Counted from the first letter of the stretch, positions 1 through 6,226 are shown. The stretch: 8,770 nt of DNA from Acetofilamentum sp. (GCA_020720705.1 DYOJ01000089.1:1-8770), one strand, 5' to 3'. Notes: generated by a model not told the origin, from the sequence alone. Translations and numbers: made by a program.

Positions 1-638
1 AAACCACTTTCAGTTTCGATGAAATTTAGGTCTTTCACAGTTGCTTTTACAGTATCGCCAAAGGAAATATCTTGAGCATGAAGATTGATTTTCGAGAGTG
101 TGATATTTTCGGCAAGCAAAGTTACGATAGAATCTTTTAACTGCCTGATTGTTTTATCTTTATAGCTAAAAACACCGTTATTGATATTTAGATTATCACA
201 AAATATCCGGCTTGAATCAGAAGACGTTTTCCCGGCAAGCGTATCGGGGTCGGAGGTAAATTCTCGTAACAAATTATCAATATTTGTTTCACCAAACGCA
301 TTTTTTTTTAGGAAAAAACGAGGCTTTTCAATTTGTATATCCTTAATATAAAACGCATTGATAGAATCAGCTTCAAGTTCGATTCTTTCAATACAGGCAA
401 TTGTATCATTCTTTAAATCTTTGATGCAAATTTGCTCGATTGCATATCTGTCTAAAAATCTCAGATGAACCAAACCTACGGAAATATCAAGTTGAAGTTT
501 TTCGGAATAATATGTGCCGATGCGTTTTGTCAGATAAGTTTGAACCGGCGGGCTATAAAACATAAGCATCGCAAAAACTGCAAGCAACAAGAGTATTGCC
601 AATACAATGGTTGATATTTTCAGAAGAAGTTTTTTCAT
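1..638 (-). CDS. TamB/AsmA-like translocation and assembly module protein, N-terminal part (runs off the left edge)
   Basis: The reading frame opens at an ATG at 638-636 and stays open for 212 codons to the window edge, so the C-terminal part is missing. The start MKKLLLKISTIVLAILLLLA gives one membrane anchor (about residues 6-28) with a short basic cytoplasmic tip. After it comes SPPVQTYLTKRIGTYYSEKL (about 29-48), then repeating beta-type segments (roughly residues 50-115) about elements linked to further proteins, such as LDISVGLVHLRF and NDTIACIERIELEADSI. This anchor, the PPVQ.YLTK segment and the 'D.KNDT' repeat pattern are typical of Bacteroidota TamB/DUF490-like proteins. These are inner-membrane-anchored periplasmic bridges that are usually well over 1,000 residues and are linked to outer-membrane protein assembly or phospholipid transport. 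The family call rests on remembered pattern, not a search; an AsmA-like relative is the alternative. The upstream gap holds a weak promoter candidate (TTTG at 708-705, TACATTTC at 682-675, one mismatch to TAnnTTTG), and the terminator of the preceding gene isolates it. Confidence 0.75.
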   Translation of the reverse strand, partial: MKKLLLKISTIVLAILLLLAVFAMLMFYSPPVQTYLTKRIGTYYSEKLQLDISVGLVHLRFLDRYAIEQICIKDLKNDTIACIERIELEADSINAFYIKDIQIEKPRFFLKKNAFGETNIDNLLREFTSDPDTLAGKTSSDSSRIFCDNLNINNGVFSYKDKTIRQLKDSIVTLLAENITLSKINLHAQDISFGDTVKATVKDLNFIETESG

Positions 639-718
639 TTCGAGAGAAAACAGTATATCCTTTCAATTTTTGCAGAAATGTAAAGAAACAAATAAAACCG
701 GATTCAAAAGTAAAAAGA

Positions 719-743
719 AAACGCGAGTATCACACTCGCGTTT
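719..743 (-). terminator. Rho-independent terminator after the zinc-ribbon gene
   Basis: A perfect 10-base-pair stem (aaacgcgagt at 719-728 paired with actcgcgttt at 734-743) encloses a 5-base loop. On the minus strand it is followed by a T-rich tail (718-706). It starts 17 bases after the stop of the zinc-ribbon gene and ends the M20 peptidase/zinc-ribbon unit before the TamB-like gene. Confidence 0.85.
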
Positions 744-759
744 ATGCTTATTTTCAATT

Positions 760-1161
760 TTAATAATTTGGACCGCTGCCCCAGTGATTGGTATATTTAT
801 GACTGTCCGCACCATATTTGACGGCTATTTGTCCGGCTTTAATTTTGAAAGTTGCTTGCTCTCCGCTAATTTCGGAAAACCAAATTTCATAGTTATCTCC
901 CTCAGTATCAGTCATATTAATATGAGCCAGATGGTCGTTATCCGCACTTAAATTGGCATTACAAACGGGACAGAAAAACTCCATGCGGACTCCTTCTTTC
1001 ATTTGACAACTTGGGTGCGAGGTAACTTTAAAATCGCCCAAGATAGGTTCAAATAAAATTAAATTTCCAAAAACATCAGAATCCGAAGGTTTGCCCTTCA
1101 AAATAATGTGGTTGGAAATACGCAAAGGTGAATTGCATTTGGGACAAAAATATTCGTTCAT
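760..1161 (-). CDS. Small zinc-ribbon protein of unknown function (133 residues)
   Basis: I do not recognise a named family. The protein opens with MNEYFCPKCNSPL, and a second CPVC knuckle sits at residues 64-67. The two CxxC pairs (C6/C9 and C64/C67) are about 55 residues apart and could form one zinc ribbon; H49 and C52 are further possible ligands. The C-terminal half (about 75-133) is rich in polar and aromatic residues, has no cysteine, and ends in HWGSGPNY. There is no signal peptide or membrane segment, so it should be cytosolic. The ATG lies 21 bases after the M20 dipeptidase stop with no terminator or obvious promoter between them, so the two genes are probably co-transcribed and share the terminator at 719-743. 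A role beside the metallopeptidase, for example in metal handling, is speculation. That it is a real gene is supported by operon position, the cysteine pairs and the terminator placed right behind its stop. Confidence 0.8.
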   Translation of the reverse strand: MNEYFCPKCNSPLRISNHIILKGKPSDSDVFGNLILFEPILGDFKVTSHPSCQMKEGVRMEFFCPVCNANLSADNDHLAHINMTDTEGDNYEIWFSEISGEQATFKIKAGQIAVKYGADSHKYTNHWGSGPNY

Positions 1162-1182
1162 GACAGATGTAATTTATTGATA

Positions 1183-2562
1183 TTAAACTATTTGTGATTT
1201 TAATTCGCAGTAATATTTGTAAAACAACGGAATAGTTTGAATCCCTTTGAAGAACATTTCAAGCGGAAAATTTTCGTTGGGTGAATGTATGGCATCACTC
1301 TCGAGCCCAAACCCCAAAAGAATTGATTTTATGCCGAGCACCTCTTCAAAAGTTGATATAATCGGAATACTTCCGCCGCTACGCACGGGTACCGGTTTTT
1401 TTCCGAAAGTTTCTTCAACTGCGCGTTCGGCAGCCATGTACTCGGGCGTGTTTATCGGCGATACGTATCCTTGTCCGCCATGTAATATTTTGACATTTAC
1501 TTTAACCGTTTTCGGCGCAAAAGATTCAAAATGAGCTTTAAATAAACGACTGATTTTTTCGTTATCTTGATTGGGAACTAATCGCATAGATATTTTTGCA
1601 AACGCCTTGGAAGGGAGAACGGTTTTGGCGCCTTCGCCCGTGTAACCGCTCCAAATCCCGTTTACGTCCAAAGTTGGTCGTATTCCGGTATGCTCCGTGG
1701 GAGTATATCCTTTTTCGCCTTCGAGTTCTTCTACTTCAATAGCTGATTTATATGTATTTATATCAAAAGGAGCTTCTGCCATTTTTGCACGTTCTATTGC
1801 TGAAATTTCGATGACATCATCATAAAATCCGGGTATTGTGATTTTCCCGTTTTCGTCATGCAAAGATGCAATCAGACGAGCCAATACGTTTGCGGGGTTT
1901 GCAACTGCGCCGCCGAATATGCCTGAATGTAAATCGCGATTAGGTCCGGTTACTTCAACTTCAACATAACTTAAGCCCCTCAAACCTGCGGTTATCGAAG
2001 GTATGTCTGTGGCTATCATGCCGGTATCGGATACCAGAATAACATCAGCTTTGAGCAATTCTTTGTGTGCAATCAGAAATTCTTTCAAATTAGGAGAGCC
2101 TATTTCTTCTTCACCTTCGATAATAAATTTCACATTACAAGGTAAAGTGTTTGTTTTTACCATGAGTTCAAAGGCTTTTGCGTGCATGAACGCTTGCCCT
2201 TTGTCGTCATCTGCACCTCTGGCATATATTTTTCCGTCTCTAATTTGGGGTTCAAACGGTGGGGTTGTCCATAAGTTAAGTGGGTCAACGGGCATAACAT
2301 CTGCGTGTCCGTAAACAAGCACCGTAGGCAATTTCGGGTCAATAATTTTTTCACCGAAAGCTACAGGATTCCCTTTTGTTTGAATAACTTTTGCGGTATC
2401 ACATCCGGCAGCCAGCATACTTTGCACCCAATACTCGGATGCTCGCAACATGTCCGGTTTGTGTTTTGCTTCTGAACTTATGGATGGTATCCGTATTAAC
2501 TCGAACAATTCTTCGATAAATCGGTCTCTGTTGTTTTGGATATATTCTTGAATGTATGACAT
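1183..2562 (-). CDS. M20 family metallodipeptidase (CNDP/PepV-like)
   Basis: This is a 459-residue cytosolic two-zinc peptidase that should release amino acids from dipeptides or short peptides; it has no signal peptide. The full M20 metal centre is visible: H86 in YGHADV, the bridging Asp in ADDDKG (D119), the general base and metal Glu in EGEEEIGS (E152, E153), D179 in VSDTGM and H426 in AIHSPNE. H212 in DLHSG matches the lid-domain His that in the dimeric CNDP enzymes reaches the partner's active site. The lid/dimerisation domain is about residues 190-395, inserted in the catalytic domain. Length and motif order fit the CNDP2/PepV branch (M20A dipeptidases, about 460-475 residues) better than the shorter carboxypeptidase G2, ArgE or DapE enzymes. 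The ATG at 2562 lies 22 bases after an exact TATCTTTG promoter box. It is the first gene of a two-gene unit with the zinc-ribbon gene. Substrate specificity cannot be read from the sequence. Confidence 0.93.
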   Translation of the reverse strand: MSYIQEYIQNNRDRFIEELFELIRIPSISSEAKHKPDMLRASEYWVQSMLAAGCDTAKVIQTKGNPVAFGEKIIDPKLPTVLVYGHADVMPVDPLNLWTTPPFEPQIRDGKIYARGADDDKGQAFMHAKAFELMVKTNTLPCNVKFIIEGEEEIGSPNLKEFLIAHKELLKADVILVSDTGMIATDIPSITAGLRGLSYVEVEVTGPNRDLHSGIFGGAVANPANVLARLIASLHDENGKITIPGFYDDVIEISAIERAKMAEAPFDINTYKSAIEVEELEGEKGYTPTEHTGIRPTLDVNGIWSGYTGEGAKTVLPSKAFAKISMRLVPNQDNEKISRLFKAHFESFAPKTVKVNVKILHGGQGYVSPINTPEYMAAERAVEETFGKKPVPVRSGGSIPIISTFEEVLGIKSILLGFGLESDAIHSPNENFPLEMFFKGIQTIPLFYKYYCELKSQIV

Positions 2563-2584
2563 GGTAGAGAATTTTGTATTTCGA

Positions 2585-2592
2585 CAAAGATA
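2585..2592 (-). promoter_or_regulatory. Promoter -7 box for the M20 dipeptidase gene
   Basis: Minus-strand TATCTTTG is an exact match to the Bacteroidota -7 consensus TAnnTTTG. It ends 22 bases before the ATG, which leaves a leader of roughly 15-20 bases. A possible -33 element, TCTG at 2614-2611 (one mismatch to TTTG, 18-base spacing), would overlap the stem of the preceding terminator. Confidence 0.55.
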
Positions 2593-2607
2593 CGTATTTA
2601 AAACAAA

Positions 2608-2636
2608 AAACAGACGGAAAAATGTGCCGTCTGTTT
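2608..2636 (-). terminator. Rho-independent terminator after the exported 226-residue protein gene
   Basis: A perfect 10-base-pair stem (aaacagacgg at 2608-2617 with ccgtctgttt at 2627-2636) has a 9-base loop. The minus-strand tail is TTTTTTGTTTT, in part made by the foot of the stem. It begins 17 bases after the stop at 2654, so that gene ends here and the M20 gene must start from its own promoter. Confidence 0.85.
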
Positions 2637-2653
2637 ATGTTATAAATCAGTTT

Positions 2654-3334
2654 TTACAAGCTGTGATAATAGTTGAAAATTTTTGCTAAATCTGTATCAT
2701 TATTGTATTTCAGGGTGTTTTCTTTTACCCATTTATTAACTGTATCTGATTGATCGCCAAATTGTTTTAAGATTGACTTACGAGTAGTCTTAATAGGTGT
2801 CAACTTGCCGTTTGTCATGACATAATAGGTGCTTTTCTTAACATATTTACGTTCGTTAGACCCCACATCCAAAGCAGGATTGTAGTATGATTCTTCGATT
2901 CTCAAAGAAGTAGATTTGAGCAATGTGAGTTTACCTGTGGTTATGACCTTAAACATCCCGTGATAGCCGATATGTTCAAATTCCGAACTGTTTATGTAAT
3001 GTTCTGCATTTCCGTTGGGTAACATCCAACTTGCTTCTTTAACATCCATGAGGCTAAGCACTTTAACAGTTTCGTTATCTTTAATTTCGTAACGGCTGTA
3101 TTTCAAGTCATACTTCAAGGGATATGCTTTGAGTGTTTCGCCGGATTTCATTAACAGATTGCCCAAACTCCATTCATCGTATTGATAAACAGAACCTTTA
3201 ACGTTTATTGTTTTTTCGGGCATGTTTTTTATGCTCACCACACCACCCGAAAAGGATACAAGAGCATCGTTCGGATTTTGAGCCGAAAGTGTGAAAAAAG
3301 TTGCGATTGAAATCAATAATGCTAAAAACTTCAT
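2654..3334 (-). CDS. Uncharacterised exported protein (226 residues)
   Basis: I do not recognise a named function. From the ATG at 3334 the protein begins MKFLALLISIATFFTLSAQN, a clean signal peptide with likely cleavage near residue 18-19 (LSA/Q), so it should be exported. There is no lipobox Cys and no C-terminal sorting domain, so a periplasmic location is most likely. The body is beta-rich and polar, with two related segments, TTGKLTLLKS (about 135-144) and TNGKLTPIKT (about 172-181). The C-terminus NNDTDLAKIFNYYHSL resembles an ending I recall from uncharacterised Bacteroidota exported proteins. An in-frame TTG at 3358 would add eight residues, but that TTG is the end of the -7 box TATTTTTG (3363-3356), so the start at 3334 is preferred. 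The gene stands alone between two terminators. Confidence 0.82.
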   Translation of the reverse strand: MKFLALLISIATFFTLSAQNPNDALVSFSGGVVSIKNMPEKTINVKGSVYQYDEWSLGNLLMKSGETLKAYPLKYDLKYSRYEIKDNETVKVLSLMDVKEASWMLPNGNAEHYINSSEFEHIGYHGMFKVITTGKLTLLKSTSLRIEESYYNPALDVGSNERKYVKKSTYYVMTNGKLTPIKTTRKSILKQFGDQSDTVNKWVKENTLKYNNDTDLAKIFNYYHSL

Positions 3335-3355
3335 AATTGTACAATTAAATTTATG

Positions 3356-3363
3356 CAAAAATA
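3356..3363 (-). promoter_or_regulatory. Promoter -7 box for the exported 226-residue protein gene
   Basis: Minus-strand TATTTTTG matches TAnnTTTG exactly and ends 21 bases before the ATG at 3334. It directly follows the eight-T tail of the upstream terminator, so low complexity could produce the match by chance. No TTG-type -33 box is seen at 17-23 bases spacing. Confidence 0.4.
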
Positions 3364-3364
3364 C

Positions 3365-3393
3365 AAAAAAAAGCAGAGAAAACGAACTCTGCC
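3365..3393 (-). terminator. Rho-independent terminator after the TlpA-like lipoprotein gene
   Basis: A 6-base-pair stem (gcagag 3373-3378 with ctctgc 3387-3392) has an 8-base loop and is followed on the minus strand by eight T (3372-3365). An A-rich run precedes the stem and can lengthen it by A-T pairs around a one-base bulge at 3393. The plus strand also has a T-rich run after the stem, so it could act in both directions. It lies about 20 bases beyond the stop at 3414. Confidence 0.75.
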
Positions 3394-3413
3394 TTTATTT
3401 TTTTTTGCTATTT

Positions 3414-4586
3414 TTAAAAGCCGTAAATTTCTTTTAGTTTTTGTCCGAGTGCGGGTCCGCGCAGGTCTCTTGCGACAATTTTACCGCTCGGGTCGAGCAG
3501 GAAGTTTGCGGGAATCGAACTCACACCGTAGCGTTTTGCCGGTTCACATTCCCAATATTTGAGGTCGCTCACATGATTCCATGCGCCGAGTTTATCGTCT
3601 GCAATTGCTTTTGTCCAAGCATCTTTGGTTTGGTCTAAAGATACTTGATAGATAGTAAAGCCCTTGCCTTTATATTTTGCATAGTTTGATACCAAAGTCG
3701 GGCTTTCGCCGCGGCAGGGTCTGCACCAAGCCGCCCAAAAATCAAGAAGAACATAATTGCCTCGTAACGACTTTAACGCAATATTCTTTCCGTCGGGCGA
3801 AGGCAGGTCAATTTCCGGGGCTCCCGCTCCGACTTCGACAGAGGCAGGGGCGTTCTTTTCGGCTTCTTTTTGTGCTTTATATTGAACTAAATAATCATGT
3901 AGCGATTTTACGGCATTGGATTTTGGGTATAATTTTGTCAAATTCTCATCCGTTTTCAAGAATAATTGTTCATCGTCCACTAAGCTGAATACAGGAGCAC
4001 CGCGTCCGACGGATTGAGACAGCGCCATTAAACCGGAAATTGAATTGGGATTGTCCTCAATAATTTTTTTGTTGAACCCCTTTTGGTCGGCAATGATTTG
4101 TTCATATTTTGAATTCAATTGAGTTTCAATAGAATCAAAATTCGGAGCACTCATATTTTCTCTGTAAATTTGTCCGAGTGAATCAATTCGTTTCAGTGTG
4201 AGTTCAAGACGCACGTTGAGTTTTTGCAAAAGTTCACTGTCTTTTGAGCCTTTTACGGTGTATTTTGTAGAGAAATCAGCGGTGTCCGAGTTCAATTCTA
4301 TTTTTGAAACGGAATCAATTACTAAGGATATAAACTCTTGGGTGTTCAAAAAACTGACCGCATAAAACTCAGGTGTTTTTGCTGTTCCCGAAAACTCATA
4401 AGTTCCGTCCTCTCCGATTTTTACCGTATCAACAGGGTCCATACTGCGTGCTCCGAGAACACTCAATAACAGCTCTTTACCGGCTGCATTATTAATTTTT
4501 CCTTTTACGGAATAGCCGGACTGAGCTGAATTATTGCACGAAGCGGCAAACAGAGCAACAGCCGTTAAAAAAAATAATTTTTTCAT
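3414..4586 (-). CDS. DUF4369-TlpA thioredoxin-fold lipoprotein (thiol-disulfide oxidoreductase)
   Basis: From the ATG at 4586 the protein has 390 residues. It begins MKKLFFLTAVALFAASCNN, a lipoprotein signal with lipobox AAS-C17, so it should be anchored in the envelope. Residues about 24-115 fit the DUF4369 beta domain (GKINNAAGKELLLSVLG, then DGTYEFSG). About 120-255 is a charged, mostly helical linker. About 256-390 is a TlpA/AhpC-TSA thioredoxin fold with the redox motif WCRPC (C288, C291) after YVLLDFWAA, and the cis-proline loop SSIP (P359). Both cysteines are present, so redox activity is expected: reducing or exchanging disulfides in exported proteins, as TlpA/ResA proteins do. The actual client is unknown; Bacteroidota carry many paralogues. 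An in-frame TTG at 4619 would add 11 residues, but it is part of the -7 box TATTTTTG and would spoil the signal peptide, so ATG 4586 is preferred. Monocistronic, with its own promoter box and terminator. Confidence 0.92.
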   Translation of the reverse strand: MKKLFFLTAVALFAASCNNSAQSGYSVKGKINNAAGKELLLSVLGARSMDPVDTVKIGEDGTYEFSGTAKTPEFYAVSFLNTQEFISLVIDSVSKIELNSDTADFSTKYTVKGSKDSELLQKLNVRLELTLKRIDSLGQIYRENMSAPNFDSIETQLNSKYEQIIADQKGFNKKIIEDNPNSISGLMALSQSVGRGAPVFSLVDDEQLFLKTDENLTKLYPKSNAVKSLHDYLVQYKAQKEAEKNAPASVEVGAGAPEIDLPSPDGKNIALKSLRGNYVLLDFWAAWCRPCRGESPTLVSNYAKYKGKGFTIYQVSLDQTKDAWTKAIADDKLGAWNHVSDLKYWECEPAKRYGVSSIPANFLLDPSGKIVARDLRGPALGQKLKEIYGF

Positions 4587-4616
4587 CTTATTTGAATTGT
4601 AATAAATATTTTGCGA

Positions 4617-4624
4617 CAAAAATA
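4617..4624 (-). promoter_or_regulatory. Promoter -7 box for the TlpA-like lipoprotein gene
   Basis: Minus-strand TATTTTTG matches TAnnTTTG exactly, 30 bases before the ATG at 4586. No clear TTG -33 element is seen 17-23 bases upstream. Confidence 0.5.
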
Positions 4625-4748
4625 GTAATATTTCCGTTTCTCACATTTTTTTAACAAACTATAGCAAATCTTTTTATCTATATTTTGTAATATCAGGTCC
4701 ACTCCGAAAAGTCAAAAAGACCGCTATTTCACAATTTATTACGAATCA

Positions 4749-4768
4749 CCAATTAAATAATTAATTGG
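4749..4768. repeat. AT-rich perfect inverted repeat
   Basis: The 8-base arms ccaattaa (4749-4756) and ttaattgg (4761-4768) are exact reverse complements around a 4-base centre. It could be a weak hairpin or a binding site for a dimeric protein. It lacks a GC-rich stem and a T tail, so it is not a standard terminator. In AT-rich DNA such a repeat can arise by chance. Confidence 0.4.
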
Positions 4769-4848
4769 ATATGAACTATTTACAAATATTACTTTAAGCA
4801 AAAATTATTCAAAAACATCTTTCTGAATTGACTGATAAATTTGTGTTA

Positions 4849-4938
4849 AATTGTATCTCTAAACTTAGTTCGTATAAATTGATTTCCGGTTTCCGGGTAA
4901 ATTTCCCCAAATTCATGTCTTTTTTGTGATTGCGGTTT
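4849..4938 (-). pseudogene. Possible remnant of an HNH-type nuclease gene
   Basis: A 30-codon stretch bounded by TAG (4941-4939) and TAA (4848-4846) reads with the segment FGEIYPETGNQFI. This resembles the stretch F-x-x-[IV]-Y-x-x-x-G-x-x-F-I that precedes the His-His pair in many HNH endonucleases found near modification genes. The His-His pair is absent (RTKF follows), there is no start codon, and the frame is not that of the methyltransferase. After the TAA the same frame continues another 18 codons (HKFISQFRKMFLNNFCLK). If real it is dead debris. The stretch is short enough to be chance, so this is a hint only. Confidence 0.2.
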
Positions 4939-4954
4939 CTATTCTTCTGTTTTT

Positions 4955-6172
4955 CTATTCTTTAAAAAGTTTTTCCGTTAATACTTCTGCTGTTGCTTGA
5001 ATTGCCGGAATGGCAACAGAATTTCCAAATTGTTTATAGGCTTGCGCATCTGAAACATTTATTGAAAAATTATCCGGAAACCCTTGCAATCTTGCATATT
5101 CTCTTGGAGTCATCCTACGCCAATAGTCTTTATTTACGTCTCCCCGTTTTTTAGATAAAGGATTGAAATCCACTAATCTACAATCAATTACAATATTTCT
5201 TTCCCTTCCCATTCCACCGACAACAATTGCATTGGCACATTCATTATCGTCTATAATTTCAAAACCGAATCCGTTTCCCTTCTTCGCATGTCGTTTTTTG
5301 TGTTCTACCAATGTATTTTTATATCTATCAGACAAATAGTATTTTACTGATACTTCTTTATCTTCTTTAATGTCTGCAAATTTCACGTCCTTTTGAAGTG
5401 GTTCGGGATATTTAAAATCAGTTATGTTTTGGTCTTTACGAAAACCGATTATGAATATTCGTTCTCTATTTTGCGGAACACCAAAATCTTTAGCATTCAT
5501 AATTTCAGGTTCCGGCACAAAATAATCTAAATCATCACGCAACGTTGCTAAAATGGTTTTTAAGGTTCTTCCTTTATCGTGATTTCTAAGACCTTTCACG
5601 TTTTCAAGAAAAAAAGCTTTTGGTCGTTTTTCTTTAATTATTCGTGCTATGTCAAAAAATAAGGTACCCCTTGTTTCTTCAAAACCTTTTCGTTTGCCGG
5701 CTATCGAAAAGGCTTGACAAGGAAAACCGCCGCATAAAATGTCATGTTCCGGAATATCATTTTCGTCAATTTTTGTAATATCGCCAAACGGAACTTCGCC
5801 GAAATTCAGTTCATACGTTTTTTTTGCATATCTGTCTATTTCAGATGAGAACACGCATTTACCGCCTAAATTTTGCATCGCAATTCTAAATCCGCCAATC
5901 CCGGCAAACAAATCAATGAATGTAAACTTTGGTGTTTCAGGTGTCGGAAAGGGAATGTCAAACTTCAAATCAAGCGTTAAATATTGTTGCAATGGTTCAT
6001 TGACAACATTTTTAAAATATTCTTCGGCTTGCGGTTGATAATGTTGCGAAATACCATTTTTTTGATTATGCAAATAATGAGTTAAATACGCTAAATTTTC
6101 GGTCGTATCTTTCAGGGTATCAATATTAATTTGCTTTTTTAGTTCGCTGTATTTCACTATTTTTTTGTTCAT
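4955..6172 (-). CDS. DNA (cytosine-5-)-methyltransferase, Dcm-type
   Basis: This 405-residue enzyme should transfer a methyl group from S-adenosylmethionine to C5 of cytosine in a specific DNA site. All main C5-methylase motifs are present in canonical order: I, FIDLFAGIGGFR (85-96); IV, GGFPCQAFS with catalytic C152; VI, LENVKG with E190; VIII, QNRERIF (235-241); IX, RRMTPREYARLQGFPD (352-367); X, QFGNSVAIP (381-389). The target-recognition region between VIII and IX (about 246-350) carries KGNGFG and VVGGMGRERN; its exact site cannot be read, though a GNGFG segment recalls Dcm/EcoRII-like relatives. An N-terminal extension of about 80 residues precedes motif I, as in Dcm and SsoII-like enzymes. 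No restriction gene is visible within the window, so it may be an orphan or a relic of a restriction-modification system. Three sampled 60-base blocks have 30-37% GC against 37-57% in the M20 gene, suggesting acquisition. The start ATG at 6172 fits, without a Shine-Dalgarno. Confidence 0.95.
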   Translation of the reverse strand: MNKKIVKYSELKKQINIDTLKDTTENLAYLTHYLHNQKNGISQHYQPQAEEYFKNVVNEPLQQYLTLDLKFDIPFPTPETPKFTFIDLFAGIGGFRIAMQNLGGKCVFSSEIDRYAKKTYELNFGEVPFGDITKIDENDIPEHDILCGGFPCQAFSIAGKRKGFEETRGTLFFDIARIIKEKRPKAFFLENVKGLRNHDKGRTLKTILATLRDDLDYFVPEPEIMNAKDFGVPQNRERIFIIGFRKDQNITDFKYPEPLQKDVKFADIKEDKEVSVKYYLSDRYKNTLVEHKKRHAKKGNGFGFEIIDDNECANAIVVGGMGRERNIVIDCRLVDFNPLSKKRGDVNKDYWRRMTPREYARLQGFPDNFSINVSDAQAYKQFGNSVAIPAIQATAEVLTEKLFKE

Positions 6173-6191
6173 TGATTATGTCAATACTTCG

Positions 6192-6226
6192 TTAGATTTT
6201 AGAATTTAGACGTTAGGTATTAGACT
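6192..6226. repeat. Five-unit degenerate 7-base tandem repeat (consensus TTAGANN)
   Basis: On the plus strand TTAGA begins at 6192, 6199, 6206 and 6220, and TTAGG at 6213, so five units follow each other at an exact 7-base period; the last two bases of each unit vary. The repeat stops on both sides. It fills much of the 76-base gap between the protease stop and the methyltransferase start, with its nearest edge 20 bases before the ATG. On the minus strand it would lie largely in the spacer between a possible -33 TTTG (6230-6227) and a poor -7-like TAAATTCT (6208-6201). No better promoter is seen for the methyltransferase. Confidence 0.75.

Larger units (their letters stand above)
4625..4954. 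other. AT-rich intergenic region between methyltransferase and TlpA-like gene
   Basis: About 330 bases with no convincing gene on either strand. It holds the upstream part of the TlpA-like promoter at its left end, a perfect short inverted repeat (4749-4768) in the middle, and a possible nuclease remnant (4849-4938) just beyond the methyltransferase stop. No GC-rich terminator hairpin is seen after the methyltransferase. The size is notable beside the 20-90 base gaps elsewhere in the window. Confidence 0.7.

Noticed and set aside
607..951. Plus-strand reading frame of 114 codons
   Set aside because: It runs antisense through the TamB-like N-terminus, the terminator at 719-743 and the zinc-ribbon gene; its product is low in plausible protein features.
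1247..2314. Plus-strand frames opposite the M20 gene
   Set aside because: They are shadows of a gene with complete catalytic motifs on the minus strand.
1183..2562. M20 gene as DapE, ArgE or carboxypeptidase G2
   Set aside because: The length of 459 residues, the DDKG and HSPNE motifs and the long lid domain fit the CNDP/PepV dipeptidase branch better.
4813..4917. Short minus-strand frame starting MNLGKFTRKPEINL
   Set aside because: About 34 residues with no family features, no promoter box and no conserved look; the overlapping frame at 4849-4938 is the more protein-like reading.
4625..4954. Non-coding RNA or tRNA in the large gap
   Set aside because: No cloverleaf, no GC-rich structured core and no terminator-like hairpin are visible; the region is plain AT-rich sequence apart from the inverted repeat.
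6178..6183. TTGACA on the minus strand as a sigma-70-like -35 box for the methyltransferase
   Set aside because: It lies only a few bases from the ATG, leaving no room for a -10 element and leader, and the organism seems to use TTTG/TAnnTTTG promoters.
6192..6226. Repeat array as a CRISPR
   Set aside because: Units are 7 bases and contiguous, with no spacers and no cas genes nearby.
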